From Pseudoips prasinana (taxonomy: Eukaryota > Arthropoda > Insecta > Lepidoptera > Nolidae): a stretch of 64,000 bases of DNA. A model generated the notes under the pieces. It ran no database searches. It was not told the DNA's origin and was given only the letters and a program-made list of their open reading frames with translations. The first letter of the stretch is position 1, and the number at the start of each line of letters is the position of its first letter. Of the stretch, positions 32,505-42,529 are shown piece after piece. A program made the translations under genes and the position numbers. The stretch spans positions 12,597,201-12,661,200 of the forward strand of contig OX621257.1 in NCBI GenBank assembly GCA_951640165.1, written 5' to 3'.

Positions 32505-33420
32505 ATTGTTACAAGCTGATGTGGATAGTCTAAATCAAAGGTATATTTTCATAAACTAAATCATAAAGGTCCTGTGCGTGCATAAATCCACATAATCGCA
32601 AATGAGGTGGTAAAGGTGCATAAAAAATAAAATGCTCCTGAACTGTGATGAGTGTTATCACATCAAATTCACTAGGAAGCGGAATAAATTTCCATCTTTT
32701 TACGTAATACAGGGTAAACAGTTAGCTGAAGTTGAAGTCATACGCGATTTAGGTATACATCTGGACAGTCGCTTGCGCTTTTCTCAACAATATAATACAA
32801 TAATCAGTGAGGTTTACAAGTCCTTAGGTTATATTCGTACTTCGCTGTTCAAAAGAATTTAAAAAGCCCTCGACTACCTTGCTATTGTATAACAGCTACG
32901 TCAGGAACAAATTAGAATACTGCTGCACTGCTTGGAACCCGATGTATCAAGTCCATGCCGAGAGAATAGAGAAAATTCAAAAGTAATTAACCCATAACCT
33001 AGCATTCCGGGCTGTGACAGCAAAAACCGTTCGGTCTTACGATGAACGACGAAACCATTTCAATCTGCTTTCTCTAAAATCTCGTCGCTTGGTTGTCGAC
33101 ATGTGTTTTCTTTACAAGCTGCTAAACAATAAGATAGAATGTCCGGATTTACTTAACATGATCAGTATCAATGTACCAAATAAACTTCCGCATCATCCTC
33201 GGGCATTGCTTAGAGTCCCTCGTTATAGAACCAACCTTGGCCAACACTCTCCGATTGTGAGACTGTCCGTCGAATACAATCAAGTGTCAACATCAGTGGA
33301 AGGTATAGATATATTTTTAACTCGCTTAGCCGATTTAAAAGCTTTTTGGTAACTCAACTGTGCACGTAATGTCTCAATCAGTTTTATATTTATTTGTAGA
33401 TATATATGTAATTTTATTGA
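32505..33420 (+). pseudogene. Jockey-like LINE RT C-terminal remnant
   Basis: Plus-strand remains: LQADVDSLN near 32510, then after an ~90-bp insertion NCDECYHIKFTRK (32640), RDLGIHLDSRLRF, and in later frames the thumb and C-terminal region (LKSRRLVVDMCFLYKLLNN; stop at 33352). It parallels residues ~130-385 of the 21254 RT. At least one frameshift/stop (near 32862-33010) and the insertion make it dead. The 3' UTR runs to the Helitron end at about 33424. Confidence 0.75.
32541..32606 (+). repeat. 62-bp duplicated segment, copy 2
   Basis: Lies inside the LINE remnant between LQADVDSLN and the MLLNCDECYHI block, i.e. it is an insertion relative to the RT. Same orientation as copy 1. Confidence 0.75.
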
Positions 33421-33668
33421 ATACTAGCTGCTCTACAGCACCAAAAATACCTAAGATACCAGTGTTTTTACTTATAAAGCTATATTTGTAAGTAAACAAC
33501 TTTTAAAATAGCATTATAATATAAGTTTTTTTGCAAACGAAGCAAGTGCAGAGAGTTATATGGGAATCCTGCTGAGTTCAGTCATAAGATGTGACTGAAG
33601 GAAATACAGAAAATAATGCAGGAATACATTCCAGGATACAAGGGAGTAAAACTACGTACAAAGATACC

Positions 33669-34274
33669 TTACGTCACTTCCCTATAAACTACGTTGGTAG
33701 TTATGCTGTTAGGAGCCAAAATGTAAAGATAGAAATGACTGGTGACGCGGGAGCAAGCAGCGTAATGTTGCCCGTATGAGAAGCAACTCGTCCTGAGGTC
33801 GACACCCGCTGCCCTCAGTGTCTGCCCCTGCGACTTATTGATGGTCATCGCGAAGCAAACACTCACGGGAAATTGTACGCGCTTGAACTGGAACGGGAAG
33901 TTATGAGGTATTAGGGGAATGCGTAGTATATACACTGCCTCGCCGTCATCACAACCCGTAAGAATTTCCGCCTCAATGGCGGGTCTGTGAAGCGAGATGA
34001 CTTTAAGGCGGGTCCCGTTACACAACTTCGGAGGAGATAAGTTCCGAAGAAGCATAATCGGGACACCGACCTTCAGCTTGATGGTATGCGCTGGAAGTCC
34101 ACTTGCTGACAGGGAGTTCCAAAATTCCACGGGATAATGTGTGGCGTCATCTTGTTCAACAACAGTGTTTATTGAGGTGTAGACCACTACATTCCCCTCA
34201 ATTTTCGAGAGAATGCATTTGTTGATTGCGGCAATCTGATAATTTTTGGGTGTCAAAATGGCCCGCTCACACAC
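33669..34274 (-). pseudogene. Helitron helicase C-terminal domain
   Basis: 201 open codons. ERAILTPKN near the start, the LSPPKLCNGTRL block, and helicase motifs V/VI: FAMTINKSQGQTL and GQHYAACSRVT. These are characteristic of PIF1-like helicases of Helitrons. Normal stop at 33669, leaving ~245 bp to the presumed terminus. Its start is just the upstream stop, not a true initiation site. Confidence 0.85.
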
Positions 34275-34286
34275 CCAAGAATTCTG

Positions 34287-35062
34287 CTAGTGCGGTATAC
34301 GACTAATGTCCCCGTACACACAGCGAATGAGTTCTTCTAAGCTGGATACCACTCTACCGAGAGACTCTGGAAGCACCACCTGTCCACCTCTCTCTTCTGG
34401 TAGAGTGCCTTCGCCAAGACTTAGAAGGACATCGGAGAATTCTTGAGCACGTGCATTGCCTCCGAGCCGAGCTCTTATATTAATGGTCAAGCGCAGCGTA
34501 CGAACTCGTTACCACAACAAAGATCGTTTCAACAAAGCATTCACCTCGTCAGTCTTCGATCCCCACGACATCAAGGGAAGTTTGCCGGATTAACCACTGA
34601 ACAGAACTGTGACACAACCCATCAAATGTTCGTTCCTGCAGATGTCCTGCAGGGTTCCGTCCACGGCCTCTACTGCCTTCCTATTGGCCATAGTACACTC
34701 ATCCCATACGATCAAAGAGCAATCCTTGAGCACGTGCCCCTTATCGCTGTTAGGTGACACACCACAAGCAGGCGTTTCGGCGCTCTCTAAATCGATGGGA
34801 ATTTTACACATGAAATGTGCTGTCTGACCACCTGGAAGCAGTGTAGCAGCGATTCCCGACGACGCTACAGCAATAGCAATTTTGCCTTGCCTCCTGATCT
34901 CTGCAAGTATGCCAGTGGTAACAAATGTTTATCCTGTTCCACCAGGAGCATCCAAGAGAAACATTTTACCCTGGTCTGTCCAATGCTTTCAATGACGGTG
35001 ACATAAATTCGTTTTTGCTCTGAAGAGAACAAAGCGACATGGTCATTTCGTATGGTGGTCAT
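34287..35062 (-). pseudogene. Helitron helicase N-terminal motor domain, broken
   Basis: Spread over several frames. The Walker A region near 34925-34965 reads LLDAPGGTG-stop-TFV: the invariant Lys codon of GKT is a TAA (34929-34931). Walker B appears as SLIVWDECTM (in 34590-34811). TINIRARLGG with EFSDVLLSLGEG (34287-34490) is the conserved block before the C-terminal domain. The stop in the P-loop plus frameshifts rule out helicase activity. Confidence 0.8.
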
Positions 35063-35090
35063 TTGACCCGGATCGTAATTTGTCTCAGCG

Positions 35091-35602
35091 TTATACTCCC
35101 GATTTCCACGGTCTCGATGCGGTGATGATTGGGGAGCTGATAACCCATATTCGATCAGTGGATTGCCGCAGACAGGGGTTTAGCACGCGTTTATCAGTTA
35201 CTTCGACTTCGTCTCCAGTAGCAAGCCTCAAAGCTTGTAGAAAATCTTCAGACAGATGATGACGATATTTCTCCCCCAAAGCTACCGTGACGGCAAACAG
35301 ATGAAGCATGCGGTTGGGATCCCAATTTTGGTCACCGTCGAGAAGGTGACGTGCTACGCAGTCTGCGCGGTACGTGGGATACTCCACGCTATCAAATGTC
35401 CTCAAAAAGGTGAAAGACGTTGAGCCTTGGGCAGTGTGAAGTAACAACCGCAGAAAATAGCATTCGCCATTATTGGGATGCACAGTACGCAATCCGGTGT
35501 CCTTGAAAATTCCCGGAAAACCTTCCACAGCACCTCCTCATCGACGTCGGTTAAATACACCCCTTTGCTTGTCGTACGTGTAATATGAAGGCACCTCGTC
35601 AT
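35091..35602 (-). pseudogene. Helitron Rep-helicase linker region
   Basis: Two overlapping frames. NNGECYFLRLLLHTAQGSTS followed by FTFLRTFDSVEYPTYRADCV is the conserved block between Rep and helicase in Helitron proteins. The other frame supplies the preceding residues (RTTSKGVYLTDVDEEV), implying a frameshift near 35500. Confidence 0.7.
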
Positions 35603-35620
35603 ACGTAAAGATTTCGCAAA

Positions 35621-35945
35621 CTAGTCGACTTCACAGAGCCTGAAAAATGCCACGAGAGTCGTTTGATGCGGATTTTCCAAGCGCTCAGCAACGTTGTCGG
35701 GATCAAAATATATGCGCTGGCCGTTCTCTTGGTGGACTTCTAAATGCATGACGGTAGGATGCCTGTCATGTATAGAGAACGCCAGTAACCGCCAAACCGC
35801 TTCAGAAATGCTGATGTAGCGACCAGACTGGTACTTGGTCACCTCGTCTTTATCAATGCTTAGTAAAGCAAACGTCGCCTGATCTTTCCCTTTGTTGACG
35901 TATTTGCAGATGTATCTGATCGACTCGACGCTGGTGCATGACTCG
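35621..35945 (-). pseudogene. Helitron Rep, tyrosine region
   Basis: The minus strand reads RYICKYVNKGKD around 35885-35925, matching the two-tyrosine segment of the Helitron Rep nuclease. It is followed by GRYISISEAVWRLLAFSIH, a block typical just downstream. The upstream boundary is a frameshift. Confidence 0.7.
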
Positions 35946-36216
35946 ACGTATATGTGCGTTTCGGAGGTCCTGGACAGTACTGATGGTTAAGGAACAATCC
36001 ATCTGTTATCGAACGTTTGCGCCCGGCCACGCACGATCAGCTCAGTGAAATGTCCACCCTCTACTGGTGATCGGCGCCGGTATGAAGGATATCCACCCTC
36101 ACCAGTAATGGTTTCGTTGGTAAATTTTTTTGGGAATCTTTTCGTACATCATCCATCTTTCATGCACGGGGAACTTGGATTCAACGTGCCACAGGGACCA
36201 TGCACCATGTGACTTT

Positions 36217-36800
36217 TCACAATCTGATGCAGAAAGGATCGACGTCAGAGTCCGGAAGCTCAGCACTTATGACTTGATCAATCTGGATGGGCCTGATCTT
36301 CTCTTTCAACCACAAAAGCAGGTGCGCGTGGGGCAAGCCGCGTTTTTTCCATTCCATGGAGTTCATATGACATCGGACTGCACCAAACACTTTTGCCTTT
36401 GTTAGAAGATCCATTAGGCACTTCAACTTCAGGTGGAATACGCGAGAGATCAAGTCATGCCCATCGTACGAGGCCTGTCCTGCAAGGAGTTGAGCTGTTA
36501 TTTCAGGCCACTTTGGGTTGGTAGTGATAGTAATGAAGAGGTCCGGGCGACCAAACTTTCGCACGTAACAAAATGCATCTTGGGTCCTTTCGTGCATGTA
36601 CCGTGGACCTCCTGTGAAGGTGGAGGGGAGAATGACCATCCTTCCTACATCTTGAGCATTTGCATCATTCTGCATGGCATCTCTGAGTTGGACGTAGTTC
36701 TCAGCTCTCAGCTCTCTTTGGTTGGACCTTATAAATACCAAACGCTCTGTCTCAATTTTGGCTGTCCACCAGAAACTGACTAAAGAGCGTACGGTAAGCT
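36217..36800 (-). pseudogene. Helitron Rep (HUH) nuclease domain
   Basis: 174 open codons in 36217-36741, extended by a frame to about 36800 (LFSQFLVD). PDLFITITTNPKWPEI and the HUH motif GLPHAHLLLW are diagnostic of Helitron rolling-circle nucleases. The N-terminal continuation (normally ~100 residues joining QYPLMF to LFSQFLVD) is missing or replaced at the interruption. Confidence 0.85.
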
Positions 36801-37087
36801 AGAGAAAGCCGCAGGTTAGCTAGGGTAGGCTCCTCAGCGGCGAGGATCGCTTTGGTACCTTAACGCGTCATCGGTGATCCCGTGCAACTGATCACACCTT
36901 AGAATTCTGTCCTTTTGCTTTAGCGGCCCCCTGAGCTGTGGGCCGAACCCTCGGGCCTGTGTGGCCTCGGGTATTAGTCGTTTAATTTAAGCTACTGGTT
37001 AAGAGCCTTCTGCGCTAGCCAAATGCTCATTGCCTTCAATTCTTTAATTTTAATATTGTACAACTAATTTCAAAATAATAGATTAGT
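36801..37087. other. Unassigned insert, left part
   Basis: Sequence between the Helitron Rep remnant and the PLE array, GC-rich at first (GGCCCCCTGAGCTGTGGGCC) then AT-rich. With 42990-43170 it probably forms one insertion that received the PLE. No domain recognised. Confidence 0.4.
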
Positions 37088-37099
37088 TACTTTTTATTT
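37088..37099. repeat. PLE target-site duplication, left
   Basis: TACTTTTTATTT, identical to 42978-42989 at the other end of the array. Confidence 0.8.
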
Positions 37100-37243
37100 C
37101 AAAATACAAAATCAATATTTAGTGTTAATTCCGCTAATTGTCAGTTTAATCATGCTGGGATGCAATTTGCACCGCCCTCCCGCCCGCAAAAATGTGCACA
37201 TGCAAGAAGGACAATATAAAAAGCAAATTACATGCGCCAGTAC

Positions 37244-37291
37244 GATACCCAACACGTGTTTCGGTCCTCCACGGACCATTCTCAAGGGCTG
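37244..37291 (-). ncRNA. Hammerhead-ribozyme-like motif, unit 2
   Basis: The minus strand has GCCC-TTGAGAA-T, stem GGTCC/GGACC with loop GTGGA, then GAAA, short stem ACAC/GTGT, T, GGGT. GCCC can pair with GGGT (stem I). Compared with the hammerhead core (CTGANGA...GAAA) two core bases deviate, so activity is doubtful. PLEs are known to carry minimal hammerheads in this region. Confidence 0.5.
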
Positions 37292-37376
37292 CTAACTCGT
37301 CGAGTGCTCGAAGGAGACTAAAAGCCAACGAGGCGAGCGCTCTTTTATATACTACCAACCGCATGGACAATTATTT

Positions 37377-39806
37377 CTAACTACCCCCAAATATTCGTAG
37401 TAAAGGAGATGAAACTAAATTTGTTTGGTCATTCAACAATGCAAAACTATTAATGCTATGTTTTAATATTTCTAATTGTTCCAACACACATAACCGGAAA
37501 CTTTTATCACAACTATGTAAAATATTATACGTATTATTGTCGCCCAAGGAATGGCCAGTTTCAATTAAATGTTTGGTGTAATGAGATTTATCAGGATGGC
37601 CATTCCTATAAGCAGCTACATGCTCTTTATACCTTATTTCAAAGTTTCGGCCTGTCTGACCTATATATACCGCGTCACAATCATCGCAGACCAACCTATA
37701 CACGCCGGATTTCTTGCAATTTTCCAAATTATCTTTTCCATTACAAAGACGTCGTATAGTTTGGTCCGTCCGAAATGCAACGTGAATATTATTTTTACGC
37801 AGTAAATTGGCAATTCTATCTGAAATTGGGCCCATATAGGTCAGACTACCAACATATTTGTTAATACGGTCAGGGGGGCATGCATACAGTAAAGAGCGAA
37901 CCCTACATCTCTGATTATTTTTAATCAAATTATCAATAATAGATTTTGGATAACCGTTTGATAACGCGATTTCATAAAGAATATTAAGTTCTTTTATGTA
38001 ATTCTCATTAGACAAGGGGACCGACATTAACCTATGAACATAGCTGCGGAAGGCAGCTAGTTTATGTTGATTGGGGTGACATGATGAAGCTGGAATAGCC
38101 ATATCGGTATGTGTTGGTTTCCGATATATTTGAAATTCTAATTTATTATGAACATTAGTTATGGTGAGGTCAAGAAAATTAAGGGATTTTTGTGATTCTA
38201 ATTCCAATTTAAATTTTATTTTAGGGTGGAGATTATTTAATTTAGTAACAAATGAATCAATTTGACGTTTGGTACCAAACCAACAGATTATTATGTCATC
38301 AACGTATCTATAATAAAAGAAAATGTTGGGTTCGCCCACTATATATCTACGTTCAAAATTATCCATAAATATCTCTGCCATTAGTGGACTTAACGGTGAA
38401 CCCATGGCCAACCCTTCCTTTTGGCGGTAATATTGATTGTTAAAACGAAAATAATTTTGTTGCATGCATATTTTTGTGAGTTTAAGTAGATCATACATCT
38501 CTCCAGGATGTAACCGTTGTCTCTCAAAGAGTTCACCCAGAATATGTAAACATTCCTCATGAGGGATATTGGTAAATAGACTATCAACATCTAGGGACAG
38601 TAACTTAGCGGAAGATGGAATTTGAGTATCTTTAATTTTTGAAATTAAGTCTAAACTATTTTTTAAACTGAATTGAGGTTGAAAGAATGCTTTTTTACTT
38701 AAAAGGACGTTAAGATGTTTGGCTAAATTATACGAGGGGGCACCAATATGAGAGACAACAGGGCGAATAGGAACGTTTTCTTTATGAGTTTTTGGCAACC
38801 CATACAAAACAGGTGATCGTGGGTTCATGGGGATAATATTTTTTAATTGATCTGGAGAGATGTAAGACGTACCCTTAATAGCATCTTTTAACTCAATCGT
38901 AAACTTTTTGGTGGGATCAGAATCAAGGCATTCAAAATCGTCACCCTGGATGACATCATTAACCTTCAGATTATAATCAATTCTATCCAGAATTACGACT
39001 GAGTTACCCTTATCAGCTTTTGAAATTACTAGGTTATTCTGGTTTATTTTGTCATTTAAAGAACGAAAAAGAATATTTTCTGACCTACTGTGGATAACCG
39101 GTGTCTTTAAAGCTTTTTTGATTTGAACTGCTATCTGATGCTTAATGATGCCATCCTGTTTACTTCTAAAGCAAGCAATTTCCGAGTTAACCGCCAAAGT
39201 TTCAAGGGATTTCTGGGAAGGCCTAGGTTGAATATTATATTTCAAACCTTTTTCTAACAAAGAAATTTCATTTGGTGAAAACTGAGTATTAGAATAATTT
39301 TTGACGCGGGGATAAAATGTATGCGTTGAAATCGGCAAATTATCAGAATGGTTGAAATTATCATTGCGGCTCTCCCGAGACAATCGCTCCAACTTCCGCG
39401 ATTGTATTACATATTTTTCATGCACCTCTTTCGAAGCCAGATCCCTAGCCTTGTTATCTAAAATATCAAACTCCACGTTATGTAATTTGAAACTCAATTC
39501 GGTATATAATACTTTGAGGTGGAGCTTGATACCATCTCTAACAGAAAACCAATACTTGCATTCCTCATTCAACCATATCTGCTTAGCCTTCCTCAACGCT
39601 ATACTACTAGCTCGGTTATGTGTGTTGGTACGCAAATTAATATAATGAGGTATTACATTCAATTTCTTACATTGTTGATTGAACCATACGTTTTGTGCTG
39701 CCAAACGGTGGAGTTTGGTTAGCTTGATGTAAAGTTTTGCCTGCTCAGCTATACTTGCTGACTGTAGATAAGTAATGGAATCAGGCGTTACTTTGCGGAA
39801 ATCCAT
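37377..39806 (-). CDS. Penelope-like RT with GIY-YIG endonuclease (unit 2)
   Basis: Intact ~809-codon frame (ATG at 39806; an upstream TTG at 39815 is in frame). The N-terminal region is basic. RT blocks: KADKGNSVVILD (~265), YGLPKTHK (~340), LSLDVDSLFTNIP (~415), GLAMGSPLSPLMAEIFM (~475), catalytic YVDD (~503). The C-terminal GIY-YIG nuclease starts near residue 703: GVYRLVC, DDCDAVYIGQTGRNFEIRYKEH, with Cys pairs before it. This domain order and length fit Penelope/Poseidon-type PLEs. It presumably primes reverse transcription at nicked target DNA. No stop or frameshift. It differs from the other unit at one residue (Thr versus Ala in the DKSHY.KHL segment). Confidence 0.92.
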   Translation of the reverse strand: MDFRKVTPDSITYLQSASIAEQAKLYIKLTKLHRLAAQNVWFNQQCKKLNVIPHYINLRTNTHNRASSIALRKAKQIWLNEECKYWFSVRDGIKLHLKVLYTELSFKLHNVEFDILDNKARDLASKEVHEKYVIQSRKLERLSRESRNDNFNHSDNLPISTHTFYPRVKNYSNTQFSPNEISLLEKGLKYNIQPRPSQKSLETLAVNSEIACFRSKQDGIIKHQIAVQIKKALKTPVIHSRSENILFRSLNDKINQNNLVISKADKGNSVVILDRIDYNLKVNDVIQGDDFECLDSDPTKKFTIELKDAIKGTSYISPDQLKNIIPMNPRSPVLYGLPKTHKENVPIRPVVSHIGAPSYNLAKHLNVLLSKKAFFQPQFSLKNSLDLISKIKDTQIPSSAKLLSLDVDSLFTNIPHEECLHILGELFERQRLHPGEMYDLLKLTKICMQQNYFRFNNQYYRQKEGLAMGSPLSPLMAEIFMDNFERRYIVGEPNIFFYYRYVDDIIICWFGTKRQIDSFVTKLNNLHPKIKFKLELESQKSLNFLDLTITNVHNKLEFQIYRKPTHTDMAIPASSCHPNQHKLAAFRSYVHRLMSVPLSNENYIKELNILYEIALSNGYPKSIIDNLIKNNQRCRVRSLLYACPPDRINKYVGSLTYMGPISDRIANLLRKNNIHVAFRTDQTIRRLCNGKDNLENCKKSGVYRLVCDDCDAVYIGQTGRNFEIRYKEHVAAYRNGHPDKSHYTKHLIETGHSLGDNNTYNILHSCDKSFRLCVLEQLEILKHSINSFALLNDQTNLVSSPLLRIFGGS

Positions 39807-39956
39807 AACAATCAAAATACAAAATCAATATTTAGTGTTAATTCCGCTAATTGTCAGTTTAATCATGCTGGGATGCAATTTGCACCGCCCTCCCGCCCGC
39901 AAAAATGTGCACATGCAAGAAGGACAATATAAAAAGCAAATTACATGCGCCAGTAC

Positions 39957-40004
39957 GATACCCAACACGTGTTTCGGTCCTCCACGGACCATTCTCAAGG
40001 GCTG
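39957..40004 (-). ncRNA. Hammerhead-ribozyme-like motif, unit 1
   Basis: Identical to the motif at 37244-37291, 2713 bp away; same caveats. Confidence 0.5.
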
Positions 40005-40089
40005 CTAACTCGTCGAGTGCTCGAAGGAGACTAAAAGCCAACGAGGCGAGCGCTCTTTTATATACTACCAACCGCATGGACAATTATTT

Positions 40090-42519
40090 CTAACTACCCC
40101 CAAATATTCGTAGTAAAGGAGATGAAACTAAATTTGTTTGGTCATTCAACAATGCAAAACTATTAATGCTATGTTTTAATATTTCTAATTGTTCCAACAC
40201 ACATAACCGGAAACTTTTATCACAACTATGTAAAATATTATACGTATTATTGTCGCCCAAGGAATGGCCAGTTTCAATTAAATGTTTGGCGTAATGAGAT
40301 TTATCAGGATGGCCATTCCTATAAGCAGCTACATGCTCTTTATACCTTATTTCAAAGTTTCGGCCTGTCTGACCTATATATACCGCGTCACAATCATCGC
40401 AGACCAACCTATACACGCCGGATTTCTTGCAATTTTCCAAATTATCTTTTCCATTACAAAGACGTCGTATAGTTTGGTCCGTCCGAAATGCAACGTGAAT
40501 ATTATTTTTACGCAGTAAATTGGCAATTCTATCTGAAATTGGGCCCATATAGGTCAGACTACCAACATATTTGTTAATACGGTCAGGGGGGCATGCATAC
40601 AGTAAAGAGCGAACCCTACATCTCTGATTATTTTTAATCAAATTATCAATAATAGATTTTGGATAACCGTTTGATAACGCGATTTCATAAAGAATATTAA
40701 GTTCTTTTATGTAATTCTCATTAGACAAGGGGACCGACATTAACCTATGAACATAGCTGCGGAAGGCAGCTAGTTTATGTTGATTGGGGTGACATGATGA
40801 AGCTGGAATAGCCATATCGGTATGTGTTGGTTTCCGATATATTTGAAATTCTAATTTATTATGAACATTAGTTATGGTGAGGTCAAGAAAATTAAGGGAT
40901 TTTTGTGATTCTAATTCCAATTTAAATTTTATTTTAGGGTGGAGATTATTTAATTTAGTAACAAATGAATCAATTTGACGTTTGGTACCAAACCAACAGA
41001 TTATTATGTCATCAACGTATCTATAATAAAAGAAAATGTTGGGTTCGCCCACTATATATCTACGTTCAAAATTATCCATAAATATCTCTGCCATTAGTGG
41101 ACTTAACGGTGAACCCATGGCCAACCCTTCCTTTTGGCGGTAATATTGATTGTTAAAACGAAAATAATTTTGTTGCATGCATATTTTTGTGAGTTTAAGT
41201 AGATCATACATCTCTCCAGGATGTAACCGTTGTCTCTCAAAGAGTTCACCCAGAATATGTAAACATTCCTCATGAGGGATATTGGTAAATAGACTATCAA
41301 CATCTAGGGACAGTAACTTAGCGGAAGATGGAATTTGAGTATCTTTAATTTTTGAAATTAAGTCTAAACTATTTTTTAAACTGAATTGAGGTTGAAAGAA
41401 TGCTTTTTTACTTAAAAGGACGTTAAGATGTTTGGCTAAATTATACGAGGGGGCACCAATATGAGAGACAACAGGGCGAATAGGAACGTTTTCTTTATGA
41501 GTTTTTGGCAACCCATACAAAACAGGTGATCGTGGGTTCATGGGGATAATATTTTTTAATTGATCTGGAGAGATGTAAGACGTACCCTTAATAGCATCTT
41601 TTAACTCAATCGTAAACTTTTTGGTGGGATCAGAATCAAGGCATTCAAAATCGTCACCCTGGATGACATCATTAACCTTCAGATTATAATCAATTCTATC
41701 CAGAATTACGACTGAGTTACCCTTATCAGCTTTTGAAATTACTAGGTTATTCTGGTTTATTTTGTCATTTAAAGAACGAAAAAGAATATTTTCTGACCTA
41801 CTGTGGATAACCGGTGTCTTTAAAGCTTTTTTGATTTGAACTGCTATCTGATGCTTAATGATGCCATCCTGTTTACTTCTAAAGCAAGCAATTTCCGAGT
41901 TAACCGCCAAAGTTTCAAGGGATTTCTGGGAAGGCCTAGGTTGAATATTATATTTCAAACCTTTTTCTAACAAAGAAATTTCATTTGGTGAAAACTGAGT
42001 ATTAGAATAATTTTTGACGCGGGGATAAAATGTATGCGTTGAAATCGGCAAATTATCAGAATGGTTGAAATTATCATTGCGGCTCTCCCGAGACAATCGC
42101 TCCAACTTCCGCGATTGTATTACATATTTTTCATGCACCTCTTTCGAAGCCAGATCCCTAGCCTTGTTATCTAAAATATCAAACTCCACGTTATGTAATT
42201 TGAAACTCAATTCGGTATATAATACTTTGAGGTGGAGCTTGATACCATCTCTAACAGAAAACCAATACTTGCATTCCTCATTCAACCATATCTGCTTAGC
42301 CTTCCTCAACGCTATACTACTAGCTCGGTTATGTGTGTTGGTACGCAAATTAATATAATGAGGTATTACATTCAATTTCTTACATTGTTGATTGAACCAT
42401 ACGTTTTGTGCTGCCAAACGGTGGAGTTTGGTTAGCTTGATGTAAAGTTTTGCCTGCTCAGCTATACTTGCTGACTGTAGATAAGTAATGGAATCAGGCG
42501 TTACTTTGCGGAAATCCAT
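40090..42519 (-). CDS. Penelope-like RT with GIY-YIG endonuclease (unit 1)
   Basis: Second intact copy of the same ~809-codon protein (ATG at 42519; in-frame TTG at 42528; TGA seven codons upstream of that TTG). All motifs listed for the other unit are present, including YVDD and the GIY-YIG residues. The upstream truncated copy supplies the sequence immediately 5' (3' UTR-like region with the ribozyme-like motif), which in PLEs may serve as promoter-bearing leader. Near-identity to unit 2 implies very recent amplification, or alternatively an assembly duplication. Confidence 0.92.
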   Translation of the reverse strand: MDFRKVTPDSITYLQSASIAEQAKLYIKLTKLHRLAAQNVWFNQQCKKLNVIPHYINLRTNTHNRASSIALRKAKQIWLNEECKYWFSVRDGIKLHLKVLYTELSFKLHNVEFDILDNKARDLASKEVHEKYVIQSRKLERLSRESRNDNFNHSDNLPISTHTFYPRVKNYSNTQFSPNEISLLEKGLKYNIQPRPSQKSLETLAVNSEIACFRSKQDGIIKHQIAVQIKKALKTPVIHSRSENILFRSLNDKINQNNLVISKADKGNSVVILDRIDYNLKVNDVIQGDDFECLDSDPTKKFTIELKDAIKGTSYISPDQLKNIIPMNPRSPVLYGLPKTHKENVPIRPVVSHIGAPSYNLAKHLNVLLSKKAFFQPQFSLKNSLDLISKIKDTQIPSSAKLLSLDVDSLFTNIPHEECLHILGELFERQRLHPGEMYDLLKLTKICMQQNYFRFNNQYYRQKEGLAMGSPLSPLMAEIFMDNFERRYIVGEPNIFFYYRYVDDIIICWFGTKRQIDSFVTKLNNLHPKIKFKLELESQKSLNFLDLTITNVHNKLEFQIYRKPTHTDMAIPASSCHPNQHKLAAFRSYVHRLMSVPLSNENYIKELNILYEIALSNGYPKSIIDNLIKNNQRCRVRSLLYACPPDRINKYVGSLTYMGPISDRIANLLRKNNIHVAFRTDQTIRRLCNGKDNLENCKKSGVYRLVCDDCDAVYIGQTGRNFEIRYKEHVAAYRNGHPDKSHYAKHLIETGHSLGDNNTYNILHSCDKSFRLCVLEQLEILKHSINSFALLNDQTNLVSSPLLRIFGGS

Positions 42520-42529
42520 AACAATCAAA

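Noticed and set aside
36801..37000. rRNA-like GC-rich segment
   Set aside because: No conserved rRNA blocks could be identified; the segment is better treated as part of an unidentified insertion.
37146..37370. 74-codon ORF repeated identically three times
   Set aside because: It lies in the PLE 3' region and repeats only because the PLE unit repeats; it overlaps the ribozyme-like motif and has no recognisable domain.
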